A DNA stretch of 64,000 nt. Source: Pseudofrankia sp. DC12. GTDB lineage: Bacteria > Actinomycetota > Actinomycetes > Frankiales > Frankiaceae. The notes beneath the pieces were generated by a model. It saw only the letters and a list, made by a program, of their open reading frames with translations, ran no database searches and was not told the origin of the DNA. Shown here piece by piece: positions 37,250-45,141 of this stretch; position 1 is the stretch's first letter; each line of letters opens with the position of its first letter. Position numbers and translations under genes: made by a program. The DNA lies in the NCBI RefSeq assembly GCF_000966285.1, contig NZ_KQ031391.1, positions 616,978 through 680,977 on the forward strand. Reading direction: 5' to 3'.

Positions 37250-38638
37250 GTGACGGCGCCGCCCCGGCCTGGCCCGGCCCTGCGAGTGAGCATCCCGGTC
37301 CCCGCACCGGCCGTCCGTGAGTTCCTCGCCACCGAGGCGGGCAGCGCGGTCCTGCTGCTCGTCACCACCGTCGTCGCCCTGCTCTGGGCCAACTCGCCCT
37401 GGTCGAGCAGCTACGACGACCTGTGGAACACGCACGCGGCGCTGCGGGTCGGCGGCGCCTCGCTGGACCTCTCGCTGCACCACTGGGTGAACGACGGCGC
37501 CATGGCGATCTTCTTCCTGGTCGTCGGGCTGGAGATCAGCCGGGAGGCGACCACCGGCGAGCTGCGCGACCGCAGGGCCGTCGCGGTGCCGGCCCTCGGC
37601 GCCCTCGGCGGCCTGGCGACCCCGGCGCTGATCTACTGGCTGATCAACCGGTCCGGCACCGGGGCGTCCGGCTGGGGCATCGCGATGTCGACCGACACCG
37701 CCTTCGTCCTCGGCATGCTGGCGCTGTTCGGCCCGCGCTGCCCGGACCGCCTGCGGCTGTTCATGCTGACCCTCGCCATCGTCGACGACATCGGCGCCAT
37801 CACCGTCGTCGCGGTCTTCTACACGAAGCACGTCGACGTCGTCGCCCTCGTCCTCGCCGGGGTCGCGGTGATCGCCATCCTGGTGCTGCGCTGGATGGGC
37901 GTCTGGCAGCTCACGCCGTACCTGGTCGCCGCGCTGCTGCTGTGGCTCGCGGTGCACGCGTCCGGCGTGCACGCCACGCTCGCCGGGGTTCTGATCGGGC
38001 TGCTGGTCCCGGCCACGCCGCCGCGCCGGGAGCAGATCGAGACCGTGCCGGTGTTCGTGCGCGCGCTGCAGGAGGACTCGACGGCGTCGCGCTCGGCGCT
38101 CGCCGTGTCGGCCGCGCGGGCCGCCGTCACCCCGAACGAGCGCCTGCAGCACCTGCTGCACCCGGTCAGCGCGTTCGTCGTCGTGCCGCTGTTCGGCCTG
38201 GCGAACGCCGGCGTGAGCCTCGACGCGCACACGCTGCGGACGGCGGCGGCGTCGCCGGTGACGCATGGCGTCACGGCCGCGCTGGTGCTCGGCAACGCGG
38301 TCGGCATCACCGTGGCCGCGACCTGCGCGGTCCGCGGCGGGCTGGGCGTGCTGCCCGGCCGGGTCCGCTACGGGCACCTGCTCGGCGCCGCGGTGCTCGC
38401 CGGGATCGGCTTCACGATCTCACTGTTCATCACCGAGCTGGCGTTCGACAGCGAGGAGCTGCGCGACCAGGCCAAGATCGGCATCCTGGTCGGCTCCCTG
38501 ATCGCAGCGACCCTCGGCAGCCTGCTGCTGCGCTTCCTGGGCGACCGCATGCCGCTCTGCTCCCCCGAGAGCGACGGCCTTCCTCCACCGCTACCGCCCC
38601 AGCCCTGGCTTGCACCGGGGATCCCGGTGCATCACTAG
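37250..38638 (+). CDS. nhaA: Na+/H+ antiporter NhaA
   Basis: 462 residues with about eleven to twelve spans. The ion-binding pair is present in AIVDDIGAI (D179, D180), as is STDTAFVLGMLALFG with its conserved Asp, and FFLVVGLEISRE and HWVNDGAMAIFFL are NhaA signatures. The enzyme exchanges cytoplasmic Na+ or Li+ for two protons and helps pH and salt balance. GAAGGGTGA seven bases before GTG 37250 sets the start. The C-terminus adds a short Pro-rich tail. It converges with the DsbA-like gene with only five bases between stops. Confidence 0.95.
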   Translation: MTAPPRPGPALRVSIPVPAPAVREFLATEAGSAVLLLVTTVVALLWANSPWSSSYDDLWNTHAALRVGGASLDLSLHHWVNDGAMAIFFLVVGLEISREATTGELRDRRAVAVPALGALGGLATPALIYWLINRSGTGASGWGIAMSTDTAFVLGMLALFGPRCPDRLRLFMLTLAIVDDIGAITVVAVFYTKHVDVVALVLAGVAVIAILVLRWMGVWQLTPYLVAALLLWLAVHASGVHATLAGVLIGLLVPATPPRREQIETVPVFVRALQEDSTASRSALAVSAARAAVTPNERLQHLLHPVSAFVVVPLFGLANAGVSLDAHTLRTAAASPVTHGVTAALVLGNAVGITVAATCAVRGGLGVLPGRVRYGHLLGAAVLAGIGFTISLFITELAFDSEELRDQAKIGILVGSLIAATLGSLLLRFLGDRMPLCSPESDGLPPPLPPQPWLAPGIPVHH

Positions 38639-38643
38639 GGCGG

Positions 38644-39732
38644 TCAGTGCCGAGACCAGGGCAGCCGGCGAAAGCGGCCGCGTCCAGAGGGCTCAGCGGG
38701 CGGGTCTCCGCCAGGCCGCGAGAGGGCGTCCGGGTCTGGAGCACCGGCCGGGCCCGCAGTGCCGTGTGAGGCTGGGGCAATGGCTGTTCCGAGGTCGCCG
38801 TCCGGCCGGGGGCCGCCGCCGGTCAGCGGGACGCTTTCGAGGGCGGCGGCGCCGTTCGGGCCGGCCACCCCGGCGACCAGGATCGGCGGGCCGTCCGGCA
38901 CCACCAGCAGGGGCAGCGGCGGGCTCACCACGATCGCGGAGCTGGCCGCCAGGTGCACGGCTCGGCGCAGCGCGGGCAGCTCGGTCCGGCCCCGGTAGGC
39001 CTGGCCGTTGATGAAGATCGTCGGAGTTCCCCGCACCCCGGCCGCGACCCCGTGCTCGTAGTCGGCCTCGACCGCGGTCCCGTAGGGCTGGGCGGCGGCG
39101 CCGACGACGAGGTCCGGGTCCAGGCCGAGGCGCTCGGCCCGCATCCGAAGGTCGATGTCCTTCAGCCGGGCCTGGTACGCGAACAGCTGATCGTGCATCG
39201 GCCAGAACTGGTCGTGCGCGTGGGCCACCTCGGCCGCGAGGGCCGCCGTCAGCGCGTACGGGTGCACCTCGAACAGCGGGAAGTGCCGGAAGACGTGCCG
39301 GACCAGTCCCCCGCACGACTCGACCAGCTCATGCAGCACCGGCGCCGCCTGGGCGCAGTACGGGCACTCGAAGTCCCCATACTCGACGAGCACGACCGGC
39401 GCCGTCAGGTCCCCCCGCGATGGCCGGTCATCCAGTCGAACCGGCGCGGCCAGCCCGCTTGCCCCGTCTCGATCGGCAGGGGCGGCACCATCGCGGAACG
39501 TGGCGGCGCGGGACGTGACGGCGATCGACGCCGCTGGGCTGGGCTGGGGCTCGCTTGCCGGCGGCCTGGTCACCACCCGGTCGTCGGCCGGACCCGGCCG
39601 CCGCGCGTCGTCGATCAAGCACGCCGCAGCGGCCTCCTCTGGATCGGCGGCCTCCGTCGTCCCGGCGGCGGGACCGCCCGTCGAGCCAGGAACCGCGGGC
39701 CTGTCCACATCCGACACCGATGGCAGCTCCAT
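38644..39732 (-). CDS. DsbA-like thioredoxin-fold oxidoreductase
   Basis: 362 residues. The redox motif CPYC is at 123-126 in VEYGDFECPYCAQAAPVL, and the cis-proline loop reads GVRGTPTIFINGQAYRG; the helical insertion between them fits the DsbA/Na+:H+-antiporter-associated group. Such domains are often found next to or fused with NhaA in actinobacteria. The first 100 residues are Ala/Pro-rich, with no signal peptide or membrane segment, so it may work in the cytoplasm. A 110-residue C-terminal Gly/Pro/Ala tail ends with FRRLPWSRH. Convergent overlap with nhaA suggests a shared terminator zone or antisense effect. Confidence 0.85.
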   Translation of the reverse strand: MELPSVSDVDRPAVPGSTGGPAAGTTEAADPEEAAAACLIDDARRPGPADDRVVTRPPASEPQPSPAASIAVTSRAATFRDGAAPADRDGASGLAAPVRLDDRPSRGDLTAPVVLVEYGDFECPYCAQAAPVLHELVESCGGLVRHVFRHFPLFEVHPYALTAALAAEVAHAHDQFWPMHDQLFAYQARLKDIDLRMRAERLGLDPDLVVGAAAQPYGTAVEADYEHGVAAGVRGTPTIFINGQAYRGRTELPALRRAVHLAASSAIVVSPPLPLLVVPDGPPILVAGVAGPNGAAALESVPLTGGGPRPDGDLGTAIAPASHGTAGPAGAPDPDALSRPGGDPPAEPSGRGRFRRLPWSRH

Positions 39733-39840
39733 ACGACAAGTATCGCCTCGGCCACCCGCTCTATCGCCGCAGAGCAGATCAGGCCTGCCTCACACCGGGA
39801 CCGACTGCGACCCGACCAGTCTCGCGCTGTTCACGCCGTC

Positions 39841-40013
39841 GGGCGCCCCAGCAAACGATCTCCGCGTTCCCCGGAACGCGCTGACTGCACGTGACGGCCC
39901 TACCGCCCGACGGGCGCCACAAGTGATCTCCGCGTTCCGCGGAACGCGCTGGCGGGGCGTGTCGGCTACACCCCCGACGGGCGCCACAAACAGTCTCCGC
40001 GTTCCGCGGAACG
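39841..40013. repeat. Three ~67-bp tandem repeats centred on a perfect palindrome
   Basis: Units begin near 39841, 39911 and 39978. Each carries GGGCGCC-rich sequence, then TCTCCGCGTTCC(G/C)CGGAACG. The core GCGTTCCGCGGAACGC is a perfect 16-bp palindrome in unit 2. Core-to-core spacing is 68 and 67 bases. The intervening ~25 bases are also partly conserved (CGTG-CGGC-TAC pattern), which argues for tandem duplication rather than CRISPR spacers. A fourth, partial copy is at 40686. Confidence 0.8.
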
Positions 40014-40149
40014 GACCGGGCCAGACGCGACGGTCACACCGGCCCAGTCTGCTGTTGGCCCGGTGCTGACACGCCCTCGCCATCCCGCGGAGCCGTCGAC
40101 TACTGACTGGATCCGGAGGCGAGCGTCGCCTTCGCGCCAACGCGACGAA

Positions 40150-40430
40150 ATGGGCGCCCGGTTCGTTACAGTCCGCGCAAGGAAAACACTGCGGGCGCTC
40201 GGCGACGACCTGGCCGCCCGGCGAGGCAAGGCCGTCGAGCTGCGGGCCTTGCACTACGGCGTGACGCCGGACCGATCGCCGCCGCGCTCGAGGACGGCGA
40301 CGGCTGGGACAGCGTCCACCTAGCCGGCCGCTTCGAGCGCCCTGGGGACGCCGACCCGCTGGGACTCGGCGTGGGCCTCGCCGCTTTGCTCCGCCCGACT
40401 CGCCATCAGCTGAAGCTCCGCTGCCGTCCG
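40150..40430 (+). pseudogene. CHAT-domain protein remnant, frameshifted
   Basis: In one frame the sequence reads LRALGDDLAARRGKAVELRA then LHYGVTPD; the match then continues one base out of frame at about 40272 with IAAALEDGDGWDSVHLAG and later LLRPTRHQLKL. Together these match the core of actinobacterial CHAT (caspase-like) domain proteins (ALxxGDGWDVVHFSGHG), but His of the expected SGHG motif is lost (AGRF) and no N-terminal or C-terminal parts remain. It is a decayed fragment. The following 40431-40685 shows no gene that I can support. Confidence 0.5.
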
Positions 40431-40685
40431 CTGATCAGGCGCGAGTCATGCCTGGTGGTCGGCCGCGGGCGGGATTTGCCACCACCATGTAGGACCCGCT
40501 CCGACTCAAGGCCCGAACAGGCCAGCAGGATCGTTGAGAGGCAAAATCCCGGCGAGGGTGCCACCCGGTGTCACCCGGACCACGGCGGCCACCAGCGGAC
40601 CGGCGAACGGACCGCCCACCTGAGTGCCCCGCGACCGGAGCAGGTGCAGTCCCGTGACAGCAGCCGCGCCGCCCCTCCCGGACGG

Positions 40686-40713
40686 ATGATCTCCGCGTTC
40701 CGCGGCGCGCCTG
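40686..40713. repeat. Dispersed fourth copy of the palindromic repeat core
   Basis: GATGATCTCCGCGTTCCGCGG is shared with the array 670 bases upstream, but the right arm is changed to CGCGCC. It ends one base before the LCP gene stop codon at 40715. This separates the element from the tandem block and suggests it was once mobile or formerly bracketed the CHAT remnant. Confidence 0.7.
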
Positions 40714-40714
40714 G

Positions 40715-42253
40715 CTAAGGCGTGCAGGAGATGTCAGCCGGCGCGGGAACCGCGGGCGGAAACGTCACGGCCGGCGGCGGGGCCGGCGGGCCCCCGGTCG
40801 CCAGGCTGGTGAAGGACGCGCCGAGGGTGACGACCAGGCCGTGGCGAGCAGCCGGGTCCGGGACCAGCTTGGCGCCGGGGATGAGGGCGGCCAAGGTACG
40901 GGCAGCGGCCGCGCCGGCGCCGAGGTCCGGGCCGGCGGGGCCGTAGTGGATCTCGGTCGTCGCCTGGGTGCCGTGCGCGTCGGCCGCGGTCATCCGGCCG
41001 GTGAAGCCACGTTCGCGCAGGTAGGCGGCCGTCTGGGCGGCCAGGCCGTTGCGGCCGGCGGCATTGCGCACCACGGCGATCGTCACCGCGCTGGGGGCCA
41101 GCGTCGGGCCGACGGCAGCCGCTGCTGCGCCGGACGCGCCGCCGGTCGTAGCAGGATGCGCGGGCACGGACGACCGCCGGGCCGCATCGGTCCGCATCGG
41201 GGCGATCAGGCGCTCGAACGCGTCCTGGTCGACAAGCAGCACCTGCTGGTGCGCGGGGATCGTGCCCTTGTCGTCGACCGCTCCTTCGGCTCGGGTCGGC
41301 ACATGCGTCGGGACGGTCGTGAAGGTCAGCTTGCCGGGCCCGAGGGTGGCCAGCCGGTTCGCCAGCGCGACAAGCTGCTGCTCGCCGAGGGCCTTGTCGA
41401 CGGTCAGCGAGCCGCCCACGGCGCCGAGCAGGGAGGCGAGCCGGGCCGGGTTCGTCAGTACCCCGAGGCTCGTCGCCTTCGCCAGCAGGCGGGCGAGGAA
41501 CTGCTGCTGGCGCAGGATGCGCAGCCGCTCGTCGCCGAGCGCGTGCCGGGTCCGGACGAACGCGAGGGCCTGGCCGCCGTTCAGCTGGTTCTCCCCCAGG
41601 TGGCCGTGCCACTGGGACCAGGCGTCGTTGAGGTTGCCGGTGCCGCCGCCGGGAAGCAGCCGGACGCAGACGGTGACGCCACCGACGGCGTCTGTCATCG
41701 ACTTGAAGCCGGCGAGGTCGATGGAGATCGTATGGTCGATCTTCAGCCCGGTCAGCGCCTGGAGTGTCGCGATCAGCCCGGGGACGCCGGCCAGGTTCAG
41801 CACGTCGGTGAGCTTCGTCCTCCCGTCCGCTGGCACCCCTCGGACCCGGGGAACGACCGACACCAGCGTGTCCCGCGGGATCGACAGCAGCGTCACCGAA
41901 CCGTCCGCGCCGAAATGAGCGATGATCGTCGTGTCCGACCGGTCTCCGTCGACCTGGCCGTACTCGCCGCCCGTGCCGGCCCGGCTGTCGCTGCCGAGCA
42001 GCAGCACGTTCATCGTTCCGGACGGGTCGCTCGCGCCGGCCAGGTTCCAGCCGCTCTCCCTGGTCAGGGCGCTGTCGAAGCGGTGGTAGCCGACCCAGCC
42101 GACCGTGCTGACGACCAGCACCGAGAACGACAGGACAGCGAGCACCGACAACATCGGACGTCGGAACGGGGACCGCGCGCCGGGATGCAGCGGCTCGATG
42201 TCGGGCGGTGGCAGCAGCCGGCGCGGCCCCGTCCGCGCGTCCTGTCCCGCCAT
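40715..42253 (-). CDS. LytR-CpsA-Psr (LCP) family glycopolymer ligase
   Basis: 512 residues. After a short cytoplasmic tail, one membrane span (LSVLAVLSFSVLVVSTVGWV, about 35-55) is followed by the LCP domain: NVLLLGSDSRAG, DRSDTTIIAHF, SIPRDTLVSV, and AFVRTRHALGD. These Arg/Asp residues bind the polyprenyl-pyrophosphate group. The C-terminal LytR_C domain (about 385-480, VRNAAGRNGLAAQTAAYL) is typical of actinobacterial members. LCP enzymes attach surface glycopolymers to peptidoglycan outside the cell. GGAGG precedes ATG 42253. It may attach the polymer made by the gene cluster at 5-20 kb (inference). Confidence 0.93.
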   Translation of the reverse strand: MAGQDARTGPRRLLPPPDIEPLHPGARSPFRRPMLSVLAVLSFSVLVVSTVGWVGYHRFDSALTRESGWNLAGASDPSGTMNVLLLGSDSRAGTGGEYGQVDGDRSDTTIIAHFGADGSVTLLSIPRDTLVSVVPRVRGVPADGRTKLTDVLNLAGVPGLIATLQALTGLKIDHTISIDLAGFKSMTDAVGGVTVCVRLLPGGGTGNLNDAWSQWHGHLGENQLNGGQALAFVRTRHALGDERLRILRQQQFLARLLAKATSLGVLTNPARLASLLGAVGGSLTVDKALGEQQLVALANRLATLGPGKLTFTTVPTHVPTRAEGAVDDKGTIPAHQQVLLVDQDAFERLIAPMRTDAARRSSVPAHPATTGGASGAAAAAVGPTLAPSAVTIAVVRNAAGRNGLAAQTAAYLRERGFTGRMTAADAHGTQATTEIHYGPAGPDLGAGAAAARTLAALIPGAKLVPDPAARHGLVVTLGASFTSLATGGPPAPPPAVTFPPAVPAPADISCTP

Positions 42254-42721
42254 CACGCCTCCAGCCCTCACAGGCCCCGACCCCATTTGACCCAGGCCCC
42301 CCACTGACTCCGGCCCCGCCGACTCGGTGCCGCTCGCGTGGCTGGGCCGACCGGCCGCCACGGACCGCGGTCGCGGCCTGTCTCGGCCAACCTCGGGCCA
42401 AAGACGATCCGAAACGCTACATTTGCCCAGCGTCGCCGCAGCCGCAGCGTTCGGCCCGCGCGGCCAGGTCCGGCGGTCGGCGGCGCACAACCGAACGGCG
42501 AACCGGCCCGAAGCACACCCGGGGCACCGCGAGCGAGCACTGCCGTCGGCCAGGCTGTCATCCCGGCGGAACCTTCGGGCGCCCACGCCTGTCCGGCGAA
42601 GGATTCAGGCCGGGCTGGCCACAGGCTGCGCCGCGGCGGGCCGGTGCCGGTCGGGCGCGGTTTCCCGCGGTCGGTCCGGGTACCCCGCCAGTCGGTGGAA
42701 CCGACTCAACCGGGGTGGGCA
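42254..42721. other. Divergent promoter region between the LCP and phosphatase genes
   Basis: 468 bases. Frames are open through the region on both strands but give Arg/Pro-rich peptides with poor codon quality. The segment 42400-42430 (ACGCTACATTTGCC) is locally AT-richer and may hold a promoter. No long inverted repeat is seen. Confidence 0.45.
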
Positions 42722-44278
42722 GTGGGACGAGCAGCGACGAAGGTCCACAGGGACCGGAGCAACGACGCGGATCGGCTGACCGCGACGTCGGCCGGGCTGG
42801 CGACGAAGCCCGACGCACGGTCCGACAGGGCCAACGACAGGGCCAACGACAGGGCCAACGACAAGGCCAACGACAAGGCCAAGAAGGCGCGCGGCGGGAA
42901 GGGCCCCGGCGCGAAGGCCGCCAAGGCCGAGCTGAAGAAGGCCGGCGCGGGCAAGGCCGAGAAGAAGTCCCGTGAGCCTTCGCCCCAGGCCGTCGGCACC
43001 CCGGGCGCGGCGACGAACAGCGTGGTGGACGCGATCATCGCCGCAGCGCTGGGCGAGGCGGTGGCCGAGTCGCTGACCTCGTCGCTGGCCGAGTCGATCA
43101 ACGACTCGTTCACGGAGATGATGGCCGGCGGCCTGGCGGGCGCCCTGGAGGAGGCACTGGTCGAAGCGGTTTCCACCGCTGTCGCGCGCGACCTGCCCGG
43201 CGCGTTCGCGACCGTCGCTGCCACGAGCCTGATCGGCGGCCCGGCCGCGGGCCAGACCGGTCACCCCGCCACGGAGCGGGAACGGGAGCAGGGCGAGGAC
43301 GCCCGAACGGCGCCAGGCCTGGCCGCGGCACTGACCGCCGACCGGAGCCCGGAGCCGGCCACCGGCCCGGGGGCGCCGGCCCGCACGGCGTCGCGGCGCG
43401 CCAGCACGTCGGACGAGCACGCGGTCGAGCTCGCCGTGGCCCGGTCGCTGTGGGAGACGCTGCCTCCGAGGCGGCTGCCGGTCCTGCCGAGCCTCGACCT
43501 GGCCGCCCGGCGGCTGGCCGCGAGCGACCCGGACCGGATCGGCGGCGACTGGTACGACGCCGTCGCCCTCGACGCGGACGCGGTCGTGCTCGGCGTCGGT
43601 GACGTCGCCGGCCACGGCCCGGGCATGGCGGCGCAGATGGCGGAGCTGTGCCACGCGGCCCGCGCCTACGCGCTGCTGGACCTGCCGCCGGCGCAGATCA
43701 CCGGCCGGCTCACCGAGGTGCTGCGCGCGGGCGGGCACCGATCGCTGGCGTCGGCATGCACGGCGCGCCTCGACATCCCGACCGGCCGGTTGACCTGGTG
43801 CAACGCCGGCCATCCGCCGCCGGTCCTGATCACCGCGCAGGGCGACGTGTCCTTCCTCGGCGACGTGCACGGCCCGCTGCTGGGCGCGGCGCCCGGCGTT
43901 GGTCCCGGCACAGGCCTGGCCGGTGGTCCCGGGACGCACGGCGGCACCGAGTACGGGCAGAGCACCGTCACGATCGCCTCCGGCGCGACCGTGCTCTTCT
44001 ACGCCGCCGGCCTCGTCGACCAGCCGGACGCACCGATCGCGCACCGCCTCGACGCCCTGGCGACCGCGGCGTCCAAGGCCTTCGGCGCGGGTCCGAGCTC
44101 GTCCGGTGCTGGCGGCGGGGCCCAGTCCGGTACCGACGTCCGCCCGCTGGCGGCGGCCTGTGAGGCGCTGCTGGCCGAGCTCTCGACCGCCAAGGTGACC
44201 GCCGCGAACCAGCCCGGCAGCACCCGGCCGCCGCGCCGCGACAGCGACTCCGTCCTGCTGGCGGCCCGGCTGCGCTGA
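42722..44278 (+). CDS. SpoIIE/PP2C-type Ser/Thr phosphatase with RAND-repeat N-terminus
   Basis: 518 residues from GTG 42722. The N-terminus holds four 12-bp repeats coding (R/K)AND, then a Lys/Ala-rich stretch and an amphipathic Ala-rich helix region (90-170). The C-terminal SpoIIE-type phosphatase domain (about 240-515) shows DRIGGDWYDAVAL, VLGVGDVAGHG, and RLTWCNAGHPPPVL. The later metal-binding block that normally reads TDGL(V/I)E is YAAGLVD, so one Asp is missing, while the final RDSDSVLL keeps its Asp. Such phosphatases usually reset anti-sigma antagonists like the STAS protein. Activity may be reduced or altered. It has no sensory PAS or GAF domain. Confidence 0.8.
   Translation: MGRAATKVHRDRSNDADRLTATSAGLATKPDARSDRANDRANDRANDKANDKAKKARGGKGPGAKAAKAELKKAGAGKAEKKSREPSPQAVGTPGAATNSVVDAIIAAALGEAVAESLTSSLAESINDSFTEMMAGGLAGALEEALVEAVSTAVARDLPGAFATVAATSLIGGPAAGQTGHPATEREREQGEDARTAPGLAAALTADRSPEPATGPGAPARTASRRASTSDEHAVELAVARSLWETLPPRRLPVLPSLDLAARRLAASDPDRIGGDWYDAVALDADAVVLGVGDVAGHGPGMAAQMAELCHAARAYALLDLPPAQITGRLTEVLRAGGHRSLASACTARLDIPTGRLTWCNAGHPPPVLITAQGDVSFLGDVHGPLLGAAPGVGPGTGLAGGPGTHGGTEYGQSTVTIASGATVLFYAAGLVDQPDAPIAHRLDALATAASKAFGAGPSSSGAGGGAQSGTDVRPLAAACEALLAELSTAKVTAANQPGSTRPPRRDSDSVLLAARLR
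42827..42874 (+). repeat. Four 12-bp tandem repeats coding (R/K)AND
   Basis: AGGGCCAACGAC occurs three times from 42827 and then as AAGGCCAACGAC, followed by a partial AAGGCCAAG. The repeats sit in frame in the N-terminus of the SpoIIE-type phosphatase and give a charged, probably disordered stretch. Such simple repeats can change number by slippage without a frame change. Confidence 0.9.
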
Positions 44279-44860
44279 GGAGATACCCGGCCCGGCCGCC
44301 GGCGGGCGCCCCGTCATGTTCCGTCAGCCGTCACTCTGATGGCTCGCTGGTTCGGCTCCATCTCGTCCCACCGATCGGTCTGGCGGCCAGCGCCGCCGCT
44401 GGTGGCAGCGCTAGTAGACCAGCGGCCAGGCCCCCAGATGTGGTCGAAATACGAGAGCCGCCCGATTCGGACGAACAGCGCCCCACCGCGCCCGGGGCCG
44501 CACCGCGCCCACGACGACGCGGCGGCCCCGTCCCCCGGCGCCGCCGCGCCGAGGAGAGGGTCGAGTGGCCTCCGGGGTGTCCATCTTCTGTCCAGTTTCC
44601 GGCGACAAACGCCCAGGTGGCCGCCTTAGCGCCTAGTTGTCCACCGCCATGTCTCACGGGCCGGTGAGCTAAGGACGCATTCTCGGTTACGCGACCACGC
44701 GGGCCGGTCGGCGCCGGGTACGGGGAGGCGTCGGCCACAAGCCCCACGCTGGGCTCGACGGGCAGGAGCTCGCGCCTTGCCTCCAGCGGGAAAGCGTGGC
44801 GTGACGTTGAGCCCGGCCGACAGGTCGTCGGTCGGGGCATCGCGATCGGGGGAACGCGAT
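44279..44860. other. Intergenic region, no supported gene
   Basis: 582 bases after the phosphatase. Reverse-strand frames are open but give Arg/Ser/Gly-rich peptides with no family resemblance. The GC content is lower near 44600-44700 (TTAGCGCCTAGTTGTCC), probably a regulatory region for the following small ORF or a transcript end. Confidence 0.4.
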
Positions 44861-45019
44861 ATGGCCGTAGAGAGCCAGTGCCCGAGCTCCACATTGCCCA
44901 GCTGCGAACCGGGCGGCTGCAGCTGCGACGGCACGGCCGGCGAGGACGAGGAGAAAGCCCAGGGCGGCCCGGACCGCCCGCTTAAGGCACCACCGCGCCG
45001 CGCCCTGGGACCGGCCTGA
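44861..45019 (+). CDS. Possible 52-aa cysteine-containing small protein
   Basis: ATG 44861 lies eight bases after GGGGGA, and TGA is at 45017-45019. About 85 percent of third positions are G or C. The N-terminal half has four cysteines in CPSSTLPSCEPGGCSCDG; the C-terminal half is acidic then basic. I recognise no family. The Ser/Thr/Cys-rich stretch is at the start, not at the end as in most peptide-natural-product precursors, and no modification enzyme is nearby. Confidence 0.3.
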   Translation: MAVESQCPSSTLPSCEPGGCSCDGTAGEDEEKAQGGPDRPLKAPPRRALGPA

Positions 45020-45141
45020 CGCACCGAACGCGGGCGCGGGCCGGTCTCCCGGTTCTCGCCACGGGGCCGCGCTCAGCCACGCGCAGGCCGCGCCCGCCCG
45101 AACAGTGGCCCGGCGCCGCGCCGTCACCGGCCGGCGGCGGG

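Noticed and set aside
39841-40013. CRISPR array
   Set aside because: Three units only, spacing 67-68 bases with partly conserved 'spacers', a palindrome core and no cas genes nearby; better as a tandem repeat.
39790-40254. 154-codon reverse-strand frame across the repeats
   Set aside because: Its residues are just the translated palindromic repeats (FRGTRR blocks); no gene signals.
42338-42721. N-terminal extension of the phosphatase frame
   Set aside because: Arg/Pro-rich with poor coding quality; GTG 42722 precedes the first plausible coding segment.
44331-44894. 187-codon reverse-strand frame after the phosphatase
   Set aside because: Ser/Arg/Gly-rich peptide without motif and no start signal.
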